From Streptomyces sp. YIM 98790 (lineage in GTDB: Bacteria > Actinomycetota > Actinomycetes > Streptomycetales > Streptomycetaceae), in assembly GCF_011421595.1 (NCBI RefSeq), contig NZ_WTLH01000023.1:1-45642 (forward strand): a DNA stretch of 45,642 nt, in the 5' to 3' direction. Numbering within the stretch: position 1 is the stretch's first letter; each line of letters opens with the position of its first letter. Position numbers and translations under genes: made by a program. A model generated the notes under the pieces. The model had not been told where the DNA came from, ran no database searches, and saw only the letters and a program-made list of their open reading frames with translations. Below are positions 17,519 to 27,025 of this stretch, in pieces.

Positions 17519-17656
17519 GTGATTCCTTACGTAGCAGAGCAGGATGACTGGCTTCCGGTACAACGTGCGCACCGGCCGGGACATTCCCGTACGGCCCGTA
17601 CCGGGCCGGCGGCCGCCGGAAACCGGGCTCCATAGTGGCACGGCGGTCCCCGGCCG

Positions 17657-19165
17657 TCATGCGGTTTCTCCGCCGCCGGGCGGGACGGGCCGCCAGCCGG
17701 GGTGGCCCGGCATGGCCGGGGTGCGCTCGCCGTACAGCCAGTCGGTGAGAAAGCCGCTCAGCTCCCGGCCGGAGACCTGCTCGGCCAGCGCGACGAAATC
17801 CGCGGTGGTGGCGTTGCCGTCCCGGTGCCGGGCCACCCACAGGCGCTGGAGCCGCTCGAAGGCGGCGGCACCGATCCGCTGCCGCAGCGCGTAGAGGGCG
17901 ACCGCGCCGCCGTCGTAGACCACCGGGTGGAAGATTTCCGGGTGCCCCTCCCCCTCGGGGCCGTGCGGTGCCGCGACCGGGCCGGCCTGGGCCCGCCAGA
18001 CGTCCGAGCGCTCGTAGGCGGCGCGGACCCGCTCCTCCAGGGCCGGGCCGCCGTTCTCGGCCGCCCAGGTCCACTCGTACCAGGTGGCGTGCGACTCGTT
18101 CAGCCACAGGTCGCTCCACTCGGCGGGGGTGACGCTGTTGCCGAACCACTGGTGGGCCAGCTCGTGCACCATGACCTCCTCGCGCTGCCAGTCCGGGACC
18201 CGTCCCTGCCCGGCGAGGAAGAGGAAACGCGGGAAGAGGGAGAGGGTCTGGGTCTCCAGGGCGAAGGGGAAAACGGCGTCCGCGACCAGCACCCCGTAGT
18301 GGCTGAACGGGTAGTCGCCGAGACGCTCCTCCAGCCACCGCAGATGGCCGGGGGTGCGGGCCAGCCAGGGCTCCAGCGCCTCCCGGTCGGCCCGCGGCAC
18401 CACGTCGCGCAGCGCGACCGGGGACGCGGCGTCGCGGTGCACCACCGCCAGGTCGCCGAGCGCGATCTGCACCAGCTCCGGGGCCATGGCGTGCCGGGTC
18501 CGGTAGCTCCAGGTCACGGTTCCGGCGTCGCCGGGGCCGGAGTGGGAGCCGGGGCCGGGCACCCGGCCGACGGGAATGCCGTTGGCGACCGCGGTCACCC
18601 CCTCGGGAACGCTGATCCGGAAGCTGAACAGCGCCTTGTCGGAGGGATGGTCATTGGCCGGGAACACCCGGTGTGCCGCATCCGGCTGCGCCGCGGTGAC
18701 CAGGCCGTCCGCGGTGCGGATCCAGGCGGTGTGCTCGGCCCCGGTGGGGCTGGTGTGCTCCACCGTGACCTGGAAGGTCCGGCCGGCCGCGGGCGGCACC
18801 GCCGGGTCGATGACCAGGTCCTCCTCGGCGGTGGCGAATCCGGCGGCCGCGCCGTCCACGGTCACCGACCGCACCTGCCCGGCGGAGAAGTCCAGGTTGA
18901 AGCGGGGCAGAGCGGTCTCCGCCCTGGCCACCAGCGTGGTCCGGCCGGCCAGCGGCCGGGCGGGGTCGCCGTCGTAGGCCAGCTCCAGGTGGTAGCTGAG
19001 CACGTCATAGCCGGGATTGCCGAGGTGCGGGAAGAGGCGGTCGCCGACGCCGGCCGCCGCGGGCGCCGGAAGCCGGGCCGCGGTCAGCGTGACCGCGGCG
19101 GCGACGGCCGCGGCGGCCGCCAGGGCACGGCGGCGGCGGGAGGACCGGGGAACAGAGGTGATCAT
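17657..19165 (-). CDS. Exported M1-family zinc metallopeptidase
   Basis: A 502-residue secreted or membrane-bound aminopeptidase-like protein. The N-terminus has five Arg followed by an Ala-rich hydrophobic stretch (residues 7-35), a signal peptide. The gluzincin motif HELAHQW is followed 18 residues later by the zinc Glu in NESHATWYE, and a late YDGGAVALYAL supplies the conserved Tyr. The usual GAMEN exopeptidase loop is replaced by ALETQT, seen in a bacterial M1 subgroup. Without the C-terminal ERAP-like domains it is shorter than classic PepN. It lies between hflX and the (p)ppGpp synthetase gene, as in other Streptomyces. Confidence 0.85.
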   Translation of the reverse strand: MITSVPRSSRRRRALAAAAAVAAAVTLTAARLPAPAAAGVGDRLFPHLGNPGYDVLSYHLELAYDGDPARPLAGRTTLVARAETALPRFNLDFSAGQVRSVTVDGAAAGFATAEEDLVIDPAVPPAAGRTFQVTVEHTSPTGAEHTAWIRTADGLVTAAQPDAAHRVFPANDHPSDKALFSFRISVPEGVTAVANGIPVGRVPGPGSHSGPGDAGTVTWSYRTRHAMAPELVQIALGDLAVVHRDAASPVALRDVVPRADREALEPWLARTPGHLRWLEERLGDYPFSHYGVLVADAVFPFALETQTLSLFPRFLFLAGQGRVPDWQREEVMVHELAHQWFGNSVTPAEWSDLWLNESHATWYEWTWAAENGGPALEERVRAAYERSDVWRAQAGPVAAPHGPEGEGHPEIFHPVVYDGGAVALYALRQRIGAAAFERLQRLWVARHRDGNATTADFVALAEQVSGRELSGFLTDWLYGERTPAMPGHPGWRPVPPGGGETA

Positions 19166-19277
19166 GGCCCATCGGTATCAGCGACCCGGCCCCGCGGGCC
19201 GCCGAAACCCTCCCGTCCCACCCGATCAGGTGGCCGGTGCCGCCGGCCCGGCCACGTCCCGTACCGGCCGGGCGGCG

Positions 19278-21491
19278 TCAGGCGGCGGTGGTGCGCAGGG
19301 CCCGGGTGACGTCGTAGACGCCGGGCACCCGGCGCATGGCACGCATCACCTGCGGCAGGCCGCTGGCATCGGCCAGCCGGACCGTGTAGGTGTGCCGGAC
19401 ACGCTGCTCGCGCGGTGGCTCGACCTCCGCCTGGAGCACGTCCGCGCCGTTCTCGGCCAGCACCTCGGCCAGGTCGGCCAGCAGATGCGGCCGGCCCAGT
19501 GCCTCCGCGCAGAGCGTCACCCGGCAGCCCGCGGTGGCCGAGCGCCAGCGGACCCGGACGGCGTCCCGCCCGGCGGCCCTCATCTCCCCGGCGGCGGCGC
19601 ATCCGCTGCGGTGCACGGTGACGGTGCCGCCGCGCACCGCGAACGCGGTGATCTCGTCCGGCGGCACCGGGGTACAGCAGCGGGCCAGCCGCACCTGGGC
19701 GTCCGGAACACCGGCGACCAGCACCGGGACGGACTCCCCCGCCGCGGCGGGACGGGCCCGTCCGGCCGGCCCGGCCACGGACCCGGCGCCGGACCCGGCC
19801 ACCGGGACCGGGGCGGCAGCCCGGGCGGGCCCCTCGGCAGGGGGCAGCGGCCCGGGCACCACCGTGCCCTCCTCGGACCCGCCCAGCCAGCGGCGGATGG
19901 CGATCCGCGCGGCCGGCGTGCGGGCGTGCTCCAGCCACTCCGGCGCGGGGCCCGAGGTGCCCTCCGGGGCCAGGATCAGACGCACGGTGTCGCCGTCCCG
20001 CAGCCGGGTGTGCAGGGGCAGCAGACGCCCGTTGACCAGGGCGCCGATGCAGGCGTGGGCGGCCCGGCCGTGCCGGGCGTAGGCGGCGTCCACGCAGCTG
20101 GCCCCGGCCGGCAGCGGAAGCGGCCGCTGCTCCCCGGCGTGCTCCGCCACGACCGTGATCTCCCGGTCCTCGGCGAGCTCGCCCCGCAGCTCGGTCCAGA
20201 AGGTGTCCGGGTCGGGGGCCTGCCGCTGCCACTCCAGCAGCCGGGACAGCCAGCCGGGGCGGGTCGGGTCGGCGCGCTCGGAATCCTCGCCGGCCGGGCC
20301 GCCGCCGGCGGCGGCCGGGCCCGCGCCCTCGCCGCCCTCGGCGGTGCCGGAGAGCGGATCGCCCAGCGCGATCACCCCGGTCTCGGCCACCCGGTGCATG
20401 CGGTGGGTGCGGATCAGCACCTCGGTGACCGCCCCCGAGCCGTCGGCCAGCGCGGTGTGCAGCGACTGGTACAGGTTGAACTTGGGGGCGGCGATGAAGT
20501 CCTTGAACTCCGAGACCACCGGGGTGAAGCAGGTGTGCAGCTCGCCCAGGGCGGCGTAGCAGTCGGCGTTCTCCGGCACCCGGATCAGCAGCCGGGCGTA
20601 GTCGTGCGGGCCGAGCCGGCCGTCGCGCTTGAGGGCGTTGCGGTGCACCGACACCACGTGCCGGGGCCGGATCGCCACCTCGGCGGCGATGCCCGCCTCC
20701 CGCAGCACGGTGCGGACCGCGTCCGCGACCGGGGCGAGCGGCTCGCCCTGTGCCCGGTGGCCGCGCATCAGCTCCAGGGCCCGGGCGTGCTCCTCGGGGT
20801 GCAGCACCTTGAAGACCAGGTCCTCCAGCTCGGTCTTGACCGCCTGCACGCCCAGCCGTTCGGCCAGCGGGATCAGCACGTCCCTGGTCACCCGGGCGAT
20901 CCGGGCCTGTTTCTCGGGCCGCATCACGCCCAGGGTGCGCATGTTGTGCACCCGGTCGGCGAGCTTGATGGAGAGCACCCGGACATCGCTGCCGGCCGCC
21001 ACCAGCATCTTGCGGAAGGTCTCCGGCTCCGCGGCGGCGCCGTAGTCCACCTTCTCCAGCTTGGTGACACCGTCCACCAGATGGGCCACCTCGGGGCCGA
21101 ACTGCTCCCGTACCTGGTCGAGCGTCACCTCGGTGTCCTCCACGGTGTCGTGGAGCAGCGAGGCGGTGAGGGTGGTGGTCTCGGCGCCCAGCTCGGCCAG
21201 GATGAGCGTGACGGCCACCGGGTGGGTGATGTACGGCTCGCCGCTCTTGCGCATCTGCCCGCGGTGGGCCGACTCGGCCAGCACATAGGCGTGCCGGAGC
21301 GGGCCGAGGTCGGCATCGGGGTGGTGCTGGCGGTGGGCGCGGCCGATGTGCTCCACGGCATCGGGCAGCGCGCCGCGCAGCGGGCCGGAGAGCAGAGCGG
21401 CCCGTCCGGCCCGGATGAGCCGCCCGACGTCGATGCGGTTGCCCCGCCAGCGACGGGGCATGGTCGAGCCGGTCGCCTCTGCGCTGCTCAT
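19278..21491 (-). CDS. RelA/SpoT-family (p)ppGpp hydrolase/synthetase, second homolog
   Basis: A 737-residue RSH protein. The HD hydrolase domain (about 30-200) is well kept, with HRGQMRKSGEPYITHP and LLHDTVEDTEV. The synthetase region (about 240-390) keeps PKFNLYQSLHTAL and TEVLIRTHRMHRVAE. It departs from consensus at the substrate loop (RPRHVVSVHRNAL) and at the Mg site (GPHDYARLLIRV), and it has an Ala/Gly-rich insert. TGS (near 460-530) and C-terminal ACT domains follow. The gene order with dapF and hflX matches S. coelicolor rshA and not relA. It may act mainly as a hydrolase. ATG 21491 matches homologous N-termini; an upstream in-frame start at 21683 is unlikely. Confidence 0.85.
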   Translation of the reverse strand: MSSAEATGSTMPRRWRGNRIDVGRLIRAGRAALLSGPLRGALPDAVEHIGRAHRQHHPDADLGPLRHAYVLAESAHRGQMRKSGEPYITHPVAVTLILAELGAETTTLTASLLHDTVEDTEVTLDQVREQFGPEVAHLVDGVTKLEKVDYGAAAEPETFRKMLVAAGSDVRVLSIKLADRVHNMRTLGVMRPEKQARIARVTRDVLIPLAERLGVQAVKTELEDLVFKVLHPEEHARALELMRGHRAQGEPLAPVADAVRTVLREAGIAAEVAIRPRHVVSVHRNALKRDGRLGPHDYARLLIRVPENADCYAALGELHTCFTPVVSEFKDFIAAPKFNLYQSLHTALADGSGAVTEVLIRTHRMHRVAETGVIALGDPLSGTAEGGEGAGPAAAGGGPAGEDSERADPTRPGWLSRLLEWQRQAPDPDTFWTELRGELAEDREITVVAEHAGEQRPLPLPAGASCVDAAYARHGRAAHACIGALVNGRLLPLHTRLRDGDTVRLILAPEGTSGPAPEWLEHARTPAARIAIRRWLGGSEEGTVVPGPLPPAEGPARAAAPVPVAGSGAGSVAGPAGRARPAAAGESVPVLVAGVPDAQVRLARCCTPVPPDEITAFAVRGGTVTVHRSGCAAAGEMRAAGRDAVRVRWRSATAGCRVTLCAEALGRPHLLADLAEVLAENGADVLQAEVEPPREQRVRHTYTVRLADASGLPQVMRAMRRVPGVYDVTRALRTTAA

Positions 21492-21765
21492 GGACACCTC
21501 CGCGGCCTGTCGGATGACCGGGCTCTGCAGGAGCTCAAGGAGGCGGCGGCGGGTGGCCTGGGTCAGGGGCCGTCGTCCGCGCGTCCCACACGCTGTAATC
21601 TCCCCGTAGTGGCGCCGGTGCTTGATGGTACCGAGCCCACCACGGGCCATTGGACGGGGGCCGCCCGGATCCGGCTGCTTCACCCGTTCGAGGGACGTTT
21701 GTCCGCGGCGAAGTGGCCGAAACCCGCCGGTGGGGTGGCCGGTCGGACGGTGGGCGTGATCCGGT

Positions 21766-22704
21766 TCAGTCCGGCAGGCCGAGCCAGGCCGGATCCAGGA
21801 TGCCCTCCGCCACGATGACCGCCGGTCCGGTCATCTCGACGGAGCCGTCGGGGTGTTCGGTGATCTCCAGCCGGCCGCCGGGCACGTCCACGGTGTAGTG
21901 CACGGGGGTGCCGTCCACGGCCGGGTCGCGTCCGTCCCGGCGGGCGGCGGCCACCATGGCGGCGCAGGCCCCGGTGCCGCAGGAGCGGGTCTCTCCGGAG
22001 CCGCGCTCGTGCACCCGCAGGGCGATGTGGCCGGGGCCGCGGTCGGTGACGAACTCCACATTGGTGCCGTGCGGGTAGGCGGCGGCCGGGGTGACGGCCG
22101 GGGGCTCCCGCAGCGCGCCCGCCTCGGCCAGGTCGGCGACGAAGGCCACCGCGTGCGGATTGCCCATGTCGACATGGCGGGCCGGCCAGCTCCGGTCGCC
22201 CACGGCCACGGTGACCGACTCGCCGGGCCCGGAGGGCAGCCGGGCCGCGCCCATGGCCACCGTCACCGCGCCGTCCCCGCCGTCGCCGGTGAACCGGACG
22301 TGGCGGATGCCGGCCCGGGTGCCGATCGGCACCTCGCCGCGCCCGGGGCCGATCAGCGCGGCCCGCTGCAGGTAGCGGGCGAACACCCGGACGCCGTTGC
22401 CGCACATCTCGGCGACGGAGCCGTCCGCGTTGCGGTAGTCCATGAACCACTCGGCCTCGGCGGCCAGCGCCCGGCCCTCCGGAACGGCGTCGCAGCGCAC
22501 CACCCGCAGCAGGCCGTCACCGCCCAGCCCGGCCCGCCGGTCGCACAGCCGGGCCACGGTGGCGGCGGACAGCTCCAGCCGGCCCAGCGGATCGGGCAGG
22601 ATGACGAAGTCGTTCTCGGTGCCGTGCCCCTTGAGGAAGGGCACCGGCTGGCTCGGCGCCCGGCGGTCGCGGTCCTGCTGTACGTCCTGCTGTGCGGTGG
22701 TCAC
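21766..22704 (-). CDS. Diaminopimelate epimerase DapF
   Basis: A 312-residue cytoplasmic enzyme converting LL- to meso-diaminopimelate for lysine and peptidoglycan. Both catalytic cysteines are present: MCGNGVRVF near residue 99 and SCGTGACAA near 242. Substrate-binding KGHGTENDFVI opens the fold, with NPHAVAFV midway. The length is normal, with about 20 extra residues at the N-terminus. The GTG at 22704 is the only upstream start I see. Because Streptomyces peptidoglycan uses LL-DAP, the enzyme serves lysine synthesis here. It lies 274 bases before rshA. Confidence 0.92.
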   Translation of the reverse strand: MTTAQQDVQQDRDRRAPSQPVPFLKGHGTENDFVILPDPLGRLELSAATVARLCDRRAGLGGDGLLRVVRCDAVPEGRALAAEAEWFMDYRNADGSVAEMCGNGVRVFARYLQRAALIGPGRGEVPIGTRAGIRHVRFTGDGGDGAVTVAMGAARLPSGPGESVTVAVGDRSWPARHVDMGNPHAVAFVADLAEAGALREPPAVTPAAAYPHGTNVEFVTDRGPGHIALRVHERGSGETRSCGTGACAAMVAAARRDGRDPAVDGTPVHYTVDVPGGRLEITEHPDGSVEMTGPAVIVAEGILDPAWLGLPD

Positions 22705-22788
22705 ACCCCCGATCGTACGGCGCTGCGGCGGCGGTGCCCGCCCTCCCCCGGGCGCGCGCCGGCCGGGGGCCGCCGGTCCGGGGACTCC

Positions 22789-23313
22789 TCAGCGCAGTGC
22801 GGCGACCCGCCACACGGCGAACACCAGGAACACCACCACGGCCAGCGCGTACAGGGCCAGCAGCCGCCAGTCGGGGCGGCGGCCGGAGCCGCGCGGCGGC
22901 AGCCCGGGCAGGGTGTAGCCGACCCGGCGGGCGGCGATCAGGCCCCAGCCGGCCGCGCTGGAACCGATCAGCAGGCCGAGCATGGCCACCACGGCGCCGG
23001 TCTCGTCGAAGGCGAAGGCCAGCGGGAAGGCGAACATCAGCGAGCCGAGCAGGCTCAGCAGCAGGATGGGGGCGAGCTGGATCAGCCGCAGACGGCGCGG
23101 CGGACGCAGCTCGGCATAGGACTCGGCGGGCTCCTCCGGCTCACCGCCGCCCGGCTGCCCGGGCTGCGGGCCGGAGGCCGCGGAATCCGCGGGGACGTCG
23201 AAGATCTCCGCGGCGACGCCCGGTGCGGCGTCCGTCGCCACCGGCAGATCGCCCCGGCGGTGTGCCGGGGGTCTTCCCGTGCGGCCATCGTTCTCCCGAG
23301 GGCCGGCTTCCAT
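22789..23313 (-). CDS. Conserved integral membrane protein, unknown function
   Basis: About 174 residues. The first 80 are hydrophilic and Pro/Gly-rich. Three to four hydrophobic segments follow: LIQLAPILLLSLLGSLMFAF, AVVAMLGLLIGSSAAGWGL and LLALYALAVVVFLVFAVW. No motif links it to a known family. It sits between dapF and miaA as in other Streptomyces. The start could be ATG 23313 or GTG 23319 (GGGAGG nearby). Confidence 0.75.
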   Translation of the reverse strand: MEAGPRENDGRTGRPPAHRRGDLPVATDAAPGVAAEIFDVPADSAASGPQPGQPGGGEPEEPAESYAELRPPRRLRLIQLAPILLLSLLGSLMFAFPLAFAFDETGAVVAMLGLLIGSSAAGWGLIAARRVGYTLPGLPPRGSGRRPDWRLLALYALAVVVFLVFAVWRVAALR

Positions 23314-23421
23314 CGCCACGCGCCCTCCCAGCGTACGGCTCAAACAGCAGCAGCAAGCTTGATGATGGCACGTCCGGGCTGGGCAACCACGCGCCTGAGG
23401 CGTTCCTATGCCATCACGTGA

Positions 23422-24378
23422 TCAGGATGTGACCGCCCGTTCGACCAGCGCCCATGCGTGTTCCGGAAGCCGGTCACGGCCGGCCTCGCCGCCGTCCAGC
23501 CAGTGCACCCGCGGGTCGCGGCGGAACCAGGTCTCCTGACGGCGGGCGAACCGGCGGGTGGCGCGTACGGTTTCCGCACGTGCCTCGGCCTCGGTGCACT
23601 CCCCGGCCAGCGCGGCGAGCACCTGCTGGTAGCCCAGTGCGCGGGAGGCCGTGCGGCCCTCGCGCAGGCCCCGGGCCTCCAGCGCCCGCACCTCCGCCAC
23701 CAGTCCGTCCCGCCACATCCGGTCCACCCGGGCGGCGATCCGCGCGTCGAGTTCGGGGCGGTCCACGGCCACCCCGATCTGCAGCGTCCGGTAGACGGAC
23801 TGCTCCTCACCGGGACCGGGGAGGTTGGCGGTGAAGGGCCGTCCGGTGATCTCGATGACCTCCAGCGCGCGCACGATCCGGCGGCCGTTGCTGGGCAGGA
23901 TCGCGGCGGCGGCACGGGGGTCGGCGGCGGCCAGGCGGGAGTGCAGGGCGCCGCTGCCGTGGCGGGCCAGCTCGCCCTCCAGGCGGGCGCGGACCCCCGG
24001 GTCGGTGCCGGGGAAGCGCAGCGCGTCCACGGCACCGCGGAGGTAGAGGCCGGAGCCGCCGACCAGGACGGGGATGCGGCCCCGGTCGAGCAGCCGGTCG
24101 ATCTCGGCGCGGGCCAGCCGCTGGTACTCGGCGACGCTGGCGGTGACCGTGACGTCCCAGATGCCGAGCAGCCGGTGCGGCACGCCCCGCCGCTCGGCCT
24201 CGGTGAGCTTGGCGGTGCCGATGTCCATGCCGCGGTAGAGCTGCATGGAGTCGGCGTTGATCACCTCGCTGCCGAGCCTGCGGGCGAGATCGACCCCGAG
24301 GTCGGACTTGCCCGCGGCGGTGGCCCCCACCACGGCGATCACCTGCGGGCCGGACGGAGGCGACGAGAAGGAGGTCAC
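23422..24378 (-). CDS. tRNA dimethylallyltransferase MiaA
   Basis: A 318-residue enzyme that adds dimethylallyl to A37 of tRNAs reading UNN codons; MiaB then adds methylthio. It has the P-loop GATAAGKS (about residues 18-25), DSMQLYRGMDIGTAK near 43-57, VGGSGLYLRG near 108 and the C-terminal RATRRFARRQ segment that contacts tRNA. GTG 24378 is chosen for GGGAGG seven bases upstream. miaB is two genes away on the same strand. A37 modification by MiaA/MiaB in Streptomyces affects translation of the rare UUA codon, and so development. Confidence 0.93.
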   Translation of the reverse strand: MTSFSSPPSGPQVIAVVGATAAGKSDLGVDLARRLGSEVINADSMQLYRGMDIGTAKLTEAERRGVPHRLLGIWDVTVTASVAEYQRLARAEIDRLLDRGRIPVLVGGSGLYLRGAVDALRFPGTDPGVRARLEGELARHGSGALHSRLAAADPRAAAAILPSNGRRIVRALEVIEITGRPFTANLPGPGEEQSVYRTLQIGVAVDRPELDARIAARVDRMWRDGLVAEVRALEARGLREGRTASRALGYQQVLAALAGECTEAEARAETVRATRRFARRQETWFRRDPRVHWLDGGEAGRDRLPEHAWALVERAVTS

Positions 24379-24448
24379 CCCCGCATCCTCCCAGACCCCC
24401 GCACGCGGCCACCGCGGCCACCGCGGGACCGGGGTGCTCGTGGAGTGC

Positions 24449-25174
24449 TCAGCGGGCGGTCCAGAGAGCGGTGAAGTAGGCGACGCCGTAGGGGGCACCG
24501 TGCCAGAGCAGGCGGGCGTCCATCCGGGAGCTGCCGGCCGCACCGGACAGCACCTGCCACGCCGGGCGGCCGGCCGCGCCCAGTTCGGCGGCCAGGGCCG
24601 GGTCCAGCCCGGCGAGCGCGGCGGTGTCGGCCCCGGCCAGCGCCCGGGCCACCGCGTCGTCGAAGGGGATGGCGCGTTCGTCCAGGTAGCCCGGGGCCTT
24701 GCGGTCGCGGCAGACGCTGCCGTCGCCCATCACCAGCAGGGCGACACGCTCGGCCGCGGCGGCCAGCAGGCGGCCTTCGTCGGCGCAGCGGTCCGGCTCC
24801 ATGGCCGGGCCCACGGCCAGGCCGGTCACCGGAGCCGCCGTCCAGCCCGCCTCGGCGAGCAGCCAGGCGCCGACGGTGAGGGAGAGGGGCAGGCGGCCGC
24901 CGTCGTCCGGGCGGGCCGGGTCGGGGGTGCCGAGGGTGACCTCCAGGGGCAGGCCGTAGCCGTGGAAGCCGCCGCGGGTGCCGGCCGGGTGGACGGCGGG
25001 GCCGTCGGTGCCGTCCGGGCCGACCACCACGACAAGGGCGGGCCGGGCGGCGGCCAGGGCGGCGACGGCCTCCCGGCAGGCGGCCCGCGCCCCGTCCAGT
25101 TCGGCGGCGGCGTCCCCGGCGACGGCGGGCACCAGCAGCGGCGGGCAGGGACAGACGGCGGCGGCGACCAGCAT
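24449..25174 (-). CDS. Class III extradiol dioxygenase-like protein
   Basis: A 241-residue protein resembling subunit B of class III extradiol ring-cleavage dioxygenases (LigB fold), with an N-terminal AAVCPCPPLLVPAV. Such proteins use His/His/Glu iron ligands. Here the early His expected after CPCPPLL is not seen, while GDGSVCRDRKAPGYLDE and the C-terminal RLLWHGAPYGVAY are present. It may therefore not be a dioxygenase. It is conserved between miaA and miaB in Streptomyces with unknown function. ATG 25174 is preferred; the sequence upstream is not conserved-looking. Confidence 0.75.
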   Translation of the reverse strand: MLVAAAVCPCPPLLVPAVAGDAAAELDGARAACREAVAALAAARPALVVVVGPDGTDGPAVHPAGTRGGFHGYGLPLEVTLGTPDPARPDDGGRLPLSLTVGAWLLAEAGWTAAPVTGLAVGPAMEPDRCADEGRLLAAAAERVALLVMGDGSVCRDRKAPGYLDERAIPFDDAVARALAGADTAALAGLDPALAAELGAAGRPAWQVLSGAAGSSRMDARLLWHGAPYGVAYFTALWTAR

Positions 25175-25317
25175 GATCACCACCCTAGACCGGGCGGTCC
25201 CGCGCGGCAGCGGCGGCCGGGCGCACTTCTGCCGGGGCTCGCGCCCGCTCCGGCCCGCAGCCCCGGCAGCGGTGCGGGCGGAGCCGCCCGGACGCGCCCC
25301 GCGTCGCCGTGCCGTGG

Positions 25318-26856
25318 TCAGTGCAGGCTGCATCCTCCGGCCGGCTCCGGCCGGACTGCCGGGGCGCCGACCGTGGGCATGCCCAGCATCACGCCCCCGG
25401 CCCCGCCCTGCTGCCGCTCCGCCGCCTGCCGCAGCTCCCAGGCGTCCCCGGAGCGGGTGCGCCGCACGCCCAGTGCCGGGCCCTCGGCCAGCAGGTGGTG
25501 CGGGGCGGCGTAGCTGATCTCGACGGTCACCAGGTCGCCGGGGCGCGGCGGGGCCGCCTCACGGCTCCCGCTCCCGCCACCGGCCGGGACCGGGTTGAAG
25601 TGCACCAGGCGGTTGTCGGGCGCCCGCCCGGACATCCGCCGGGTGGCGTCGTCCTTGCGGCCCTCGCCCTCGGCGACCATCAGCTCCAGCCGCCGGCCGA
25701 CCTGCTTCTTGTTCTCCGCCCAGGAGATCTCCTCCTGGAGGGCGACCAGCCGCTCGTACCGCTCCTGGACGACCGCCTTGGGGATCTGGCCCTCCATCCC
25801 GGCGGCCGGGGTGCCGGGCCGCTTGGAGTACTGGAAGGTGAACGCCTGGGCGAACCGAGCCTCCCGCACCACGTGCAGGGTCTGCTCGAAGTCCTCCTCG
25901 GTCTCGCCGGGGAAGCCCACGATGATGTCGGTGGAGATCGCGGCGTCCGGGATGGCGGCACGCACCTTCTCGATGATGCCCAGGTACCGCTCCTGCCGGT
26001 AGGAGCGGCGCATGGCGCGCAGCACCCGGTCCGAGCCGGACTGGAGCGGCATGTGCAGCTGGGGCATCACGTTCGGCGTCCCGGCCATGGCCTCGATCAC
26101 GTCGTCGGTGAAGTCGCGCGGGTGCGGGGAGGTGAAGCGGACCCGCTCCAGCCCCTCGATGCCGCCGCAGGCGCGCAGCAGCGCGGAGAACGCCTGCCGG
26201 TCGCCGATGTCGGAGCCGTAGGCGTTGACGTTCTGCCCGAGGAGGGTGATTTCGCTGACGCCCTCGGCGACCAGCGCCTCGATCTCGGCCAGGATGTCCC
26301 CGGGCCGGCGGTCCTTCTCCTTGCCGCGCAGCGCGGGCACGATGCAGAAGGTGCAGGTGTTGTTGCAGCCGACCGAGATGGAGACCCAGGCCGCGTAGGC
26401 GCTCTCCCGCCGGGTGGGCAGGGTGGAGGGGAAGGCCTCCAGCGATTCGGCGATCTCCACCTGGGCCTCTTCCCGCACCCGGGCGCGCTCCAGCAGCACC
26501 GGCAGTCTGCCGATGTTGTGGGTGCCGAAGACCACGTCGACCCAGGGGGCGCGGCGGACGATGGTGTCGCGGTCCTTCTGCGCCAGGCAGCCGCCGACCG
26601 CGATCTGCATGCCGGGCCGGGCGGCCTTCCTGGGCGCGAGCTGGCCGAGGTTGCCGTAGAGGCGGTTGTCGGCGTTCTCCCGGACGGCGCAGGTGTTGAA
26701 CACGACCACGTCCGCCAGGTCGGAGTCGCGGGGGGCGCGCACATAGCCGGCGGCCTCCAGCAGCCCGGACATCCGCTCGCTGTCGTGCACGTTCATCTGA
26801 CAGCCGAAGGTCTTCACCAGGTACGTACGCGCGCCGTCCGACATGCCAGAACTCAT
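25318..26856 (-). CDS. tRNA methylthiotransferase MiaB
   Basis: A radical-SAM enzyme of about 512 residues that converts i6A37 to ms2i6A37. The N-terminal domain has the three cluster cysteines ([23 protein letters not shown]). The radical-SAM motif [16 protein letters not shown] binds the second 4Fe-4S cluster. A TRAM domain closes the conserved part ([27 protein letters not shown]), followed by a Gly/Pro-rich tail. ATG 26856 or ATG 26844 could be the start; neither has a strong ribosome site. Confidence 0.92.
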   Translation of the reverse strand: MSSGMSDGARTYLVKTFGCQMNVHDSERMSGLLEAAGYVRAPRDSDLADVVVFNTCAVRENADNRLYGNLGQLAPRKAARPGMQIAVGGCLAQKDRDTIVRRAPWVDVVFGTHNIGRLPVLLERARVREEAQVEIAESLEAFPSTLPTRRESAYAAWVSISVGCNNTCTFCIVPALRGKEKDRRPGDILAEIEALVAEGVSEITLLGQNVNAYGSDIGDRQAFSALLRACGGIEGLERVRFTSPHPRDFTDDVIEAMAGTPNVMPQLHMPLQSGSDRVLRAMRRSYRQERYLGIIEKVRAAIPDAAISTDIIVGFPGETEEDFEQTLHVVREARFAQAFTFQYSKRPGTPAAGMEGQIPKAVVQERYERLVALQEEISWAENKKQVGRRLELMVAEGEGRKDDATRRMSGRAPDNRLVHFNPVPAGGGSGSREAAPPRPGDLVTVEISYAAPHHLLAEGPALGVRRTRSGDAWELRQAAERQQGGAGGVMLGMPTVGAPAVRPEPAGGCSLH

Positions 26857-27025
26857 CCAAACCCATCCGCGGGGCGGCGCTGCCGCGCCGCCGTCTGCCC
26901 GGTCGTCTTCCCGCCCGCCCGGCCGTCCCCGGCCGGGGCGAGGCCGGTTCCCCAGTCTAAGGGCCCGCACTGTCAGCACTCATGCCGCTTTCCGGGAGCG
27001 GGCCGGGGGCGGCACACTGTGGCGG

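Noticed and set aside
19017..21818. Plus-strand open frame of 933 codons
   Set aside because: It is the complement of the (p)ppGpp synthetase gene, low complexity and rich in Gly, His and Gln, with no domain.
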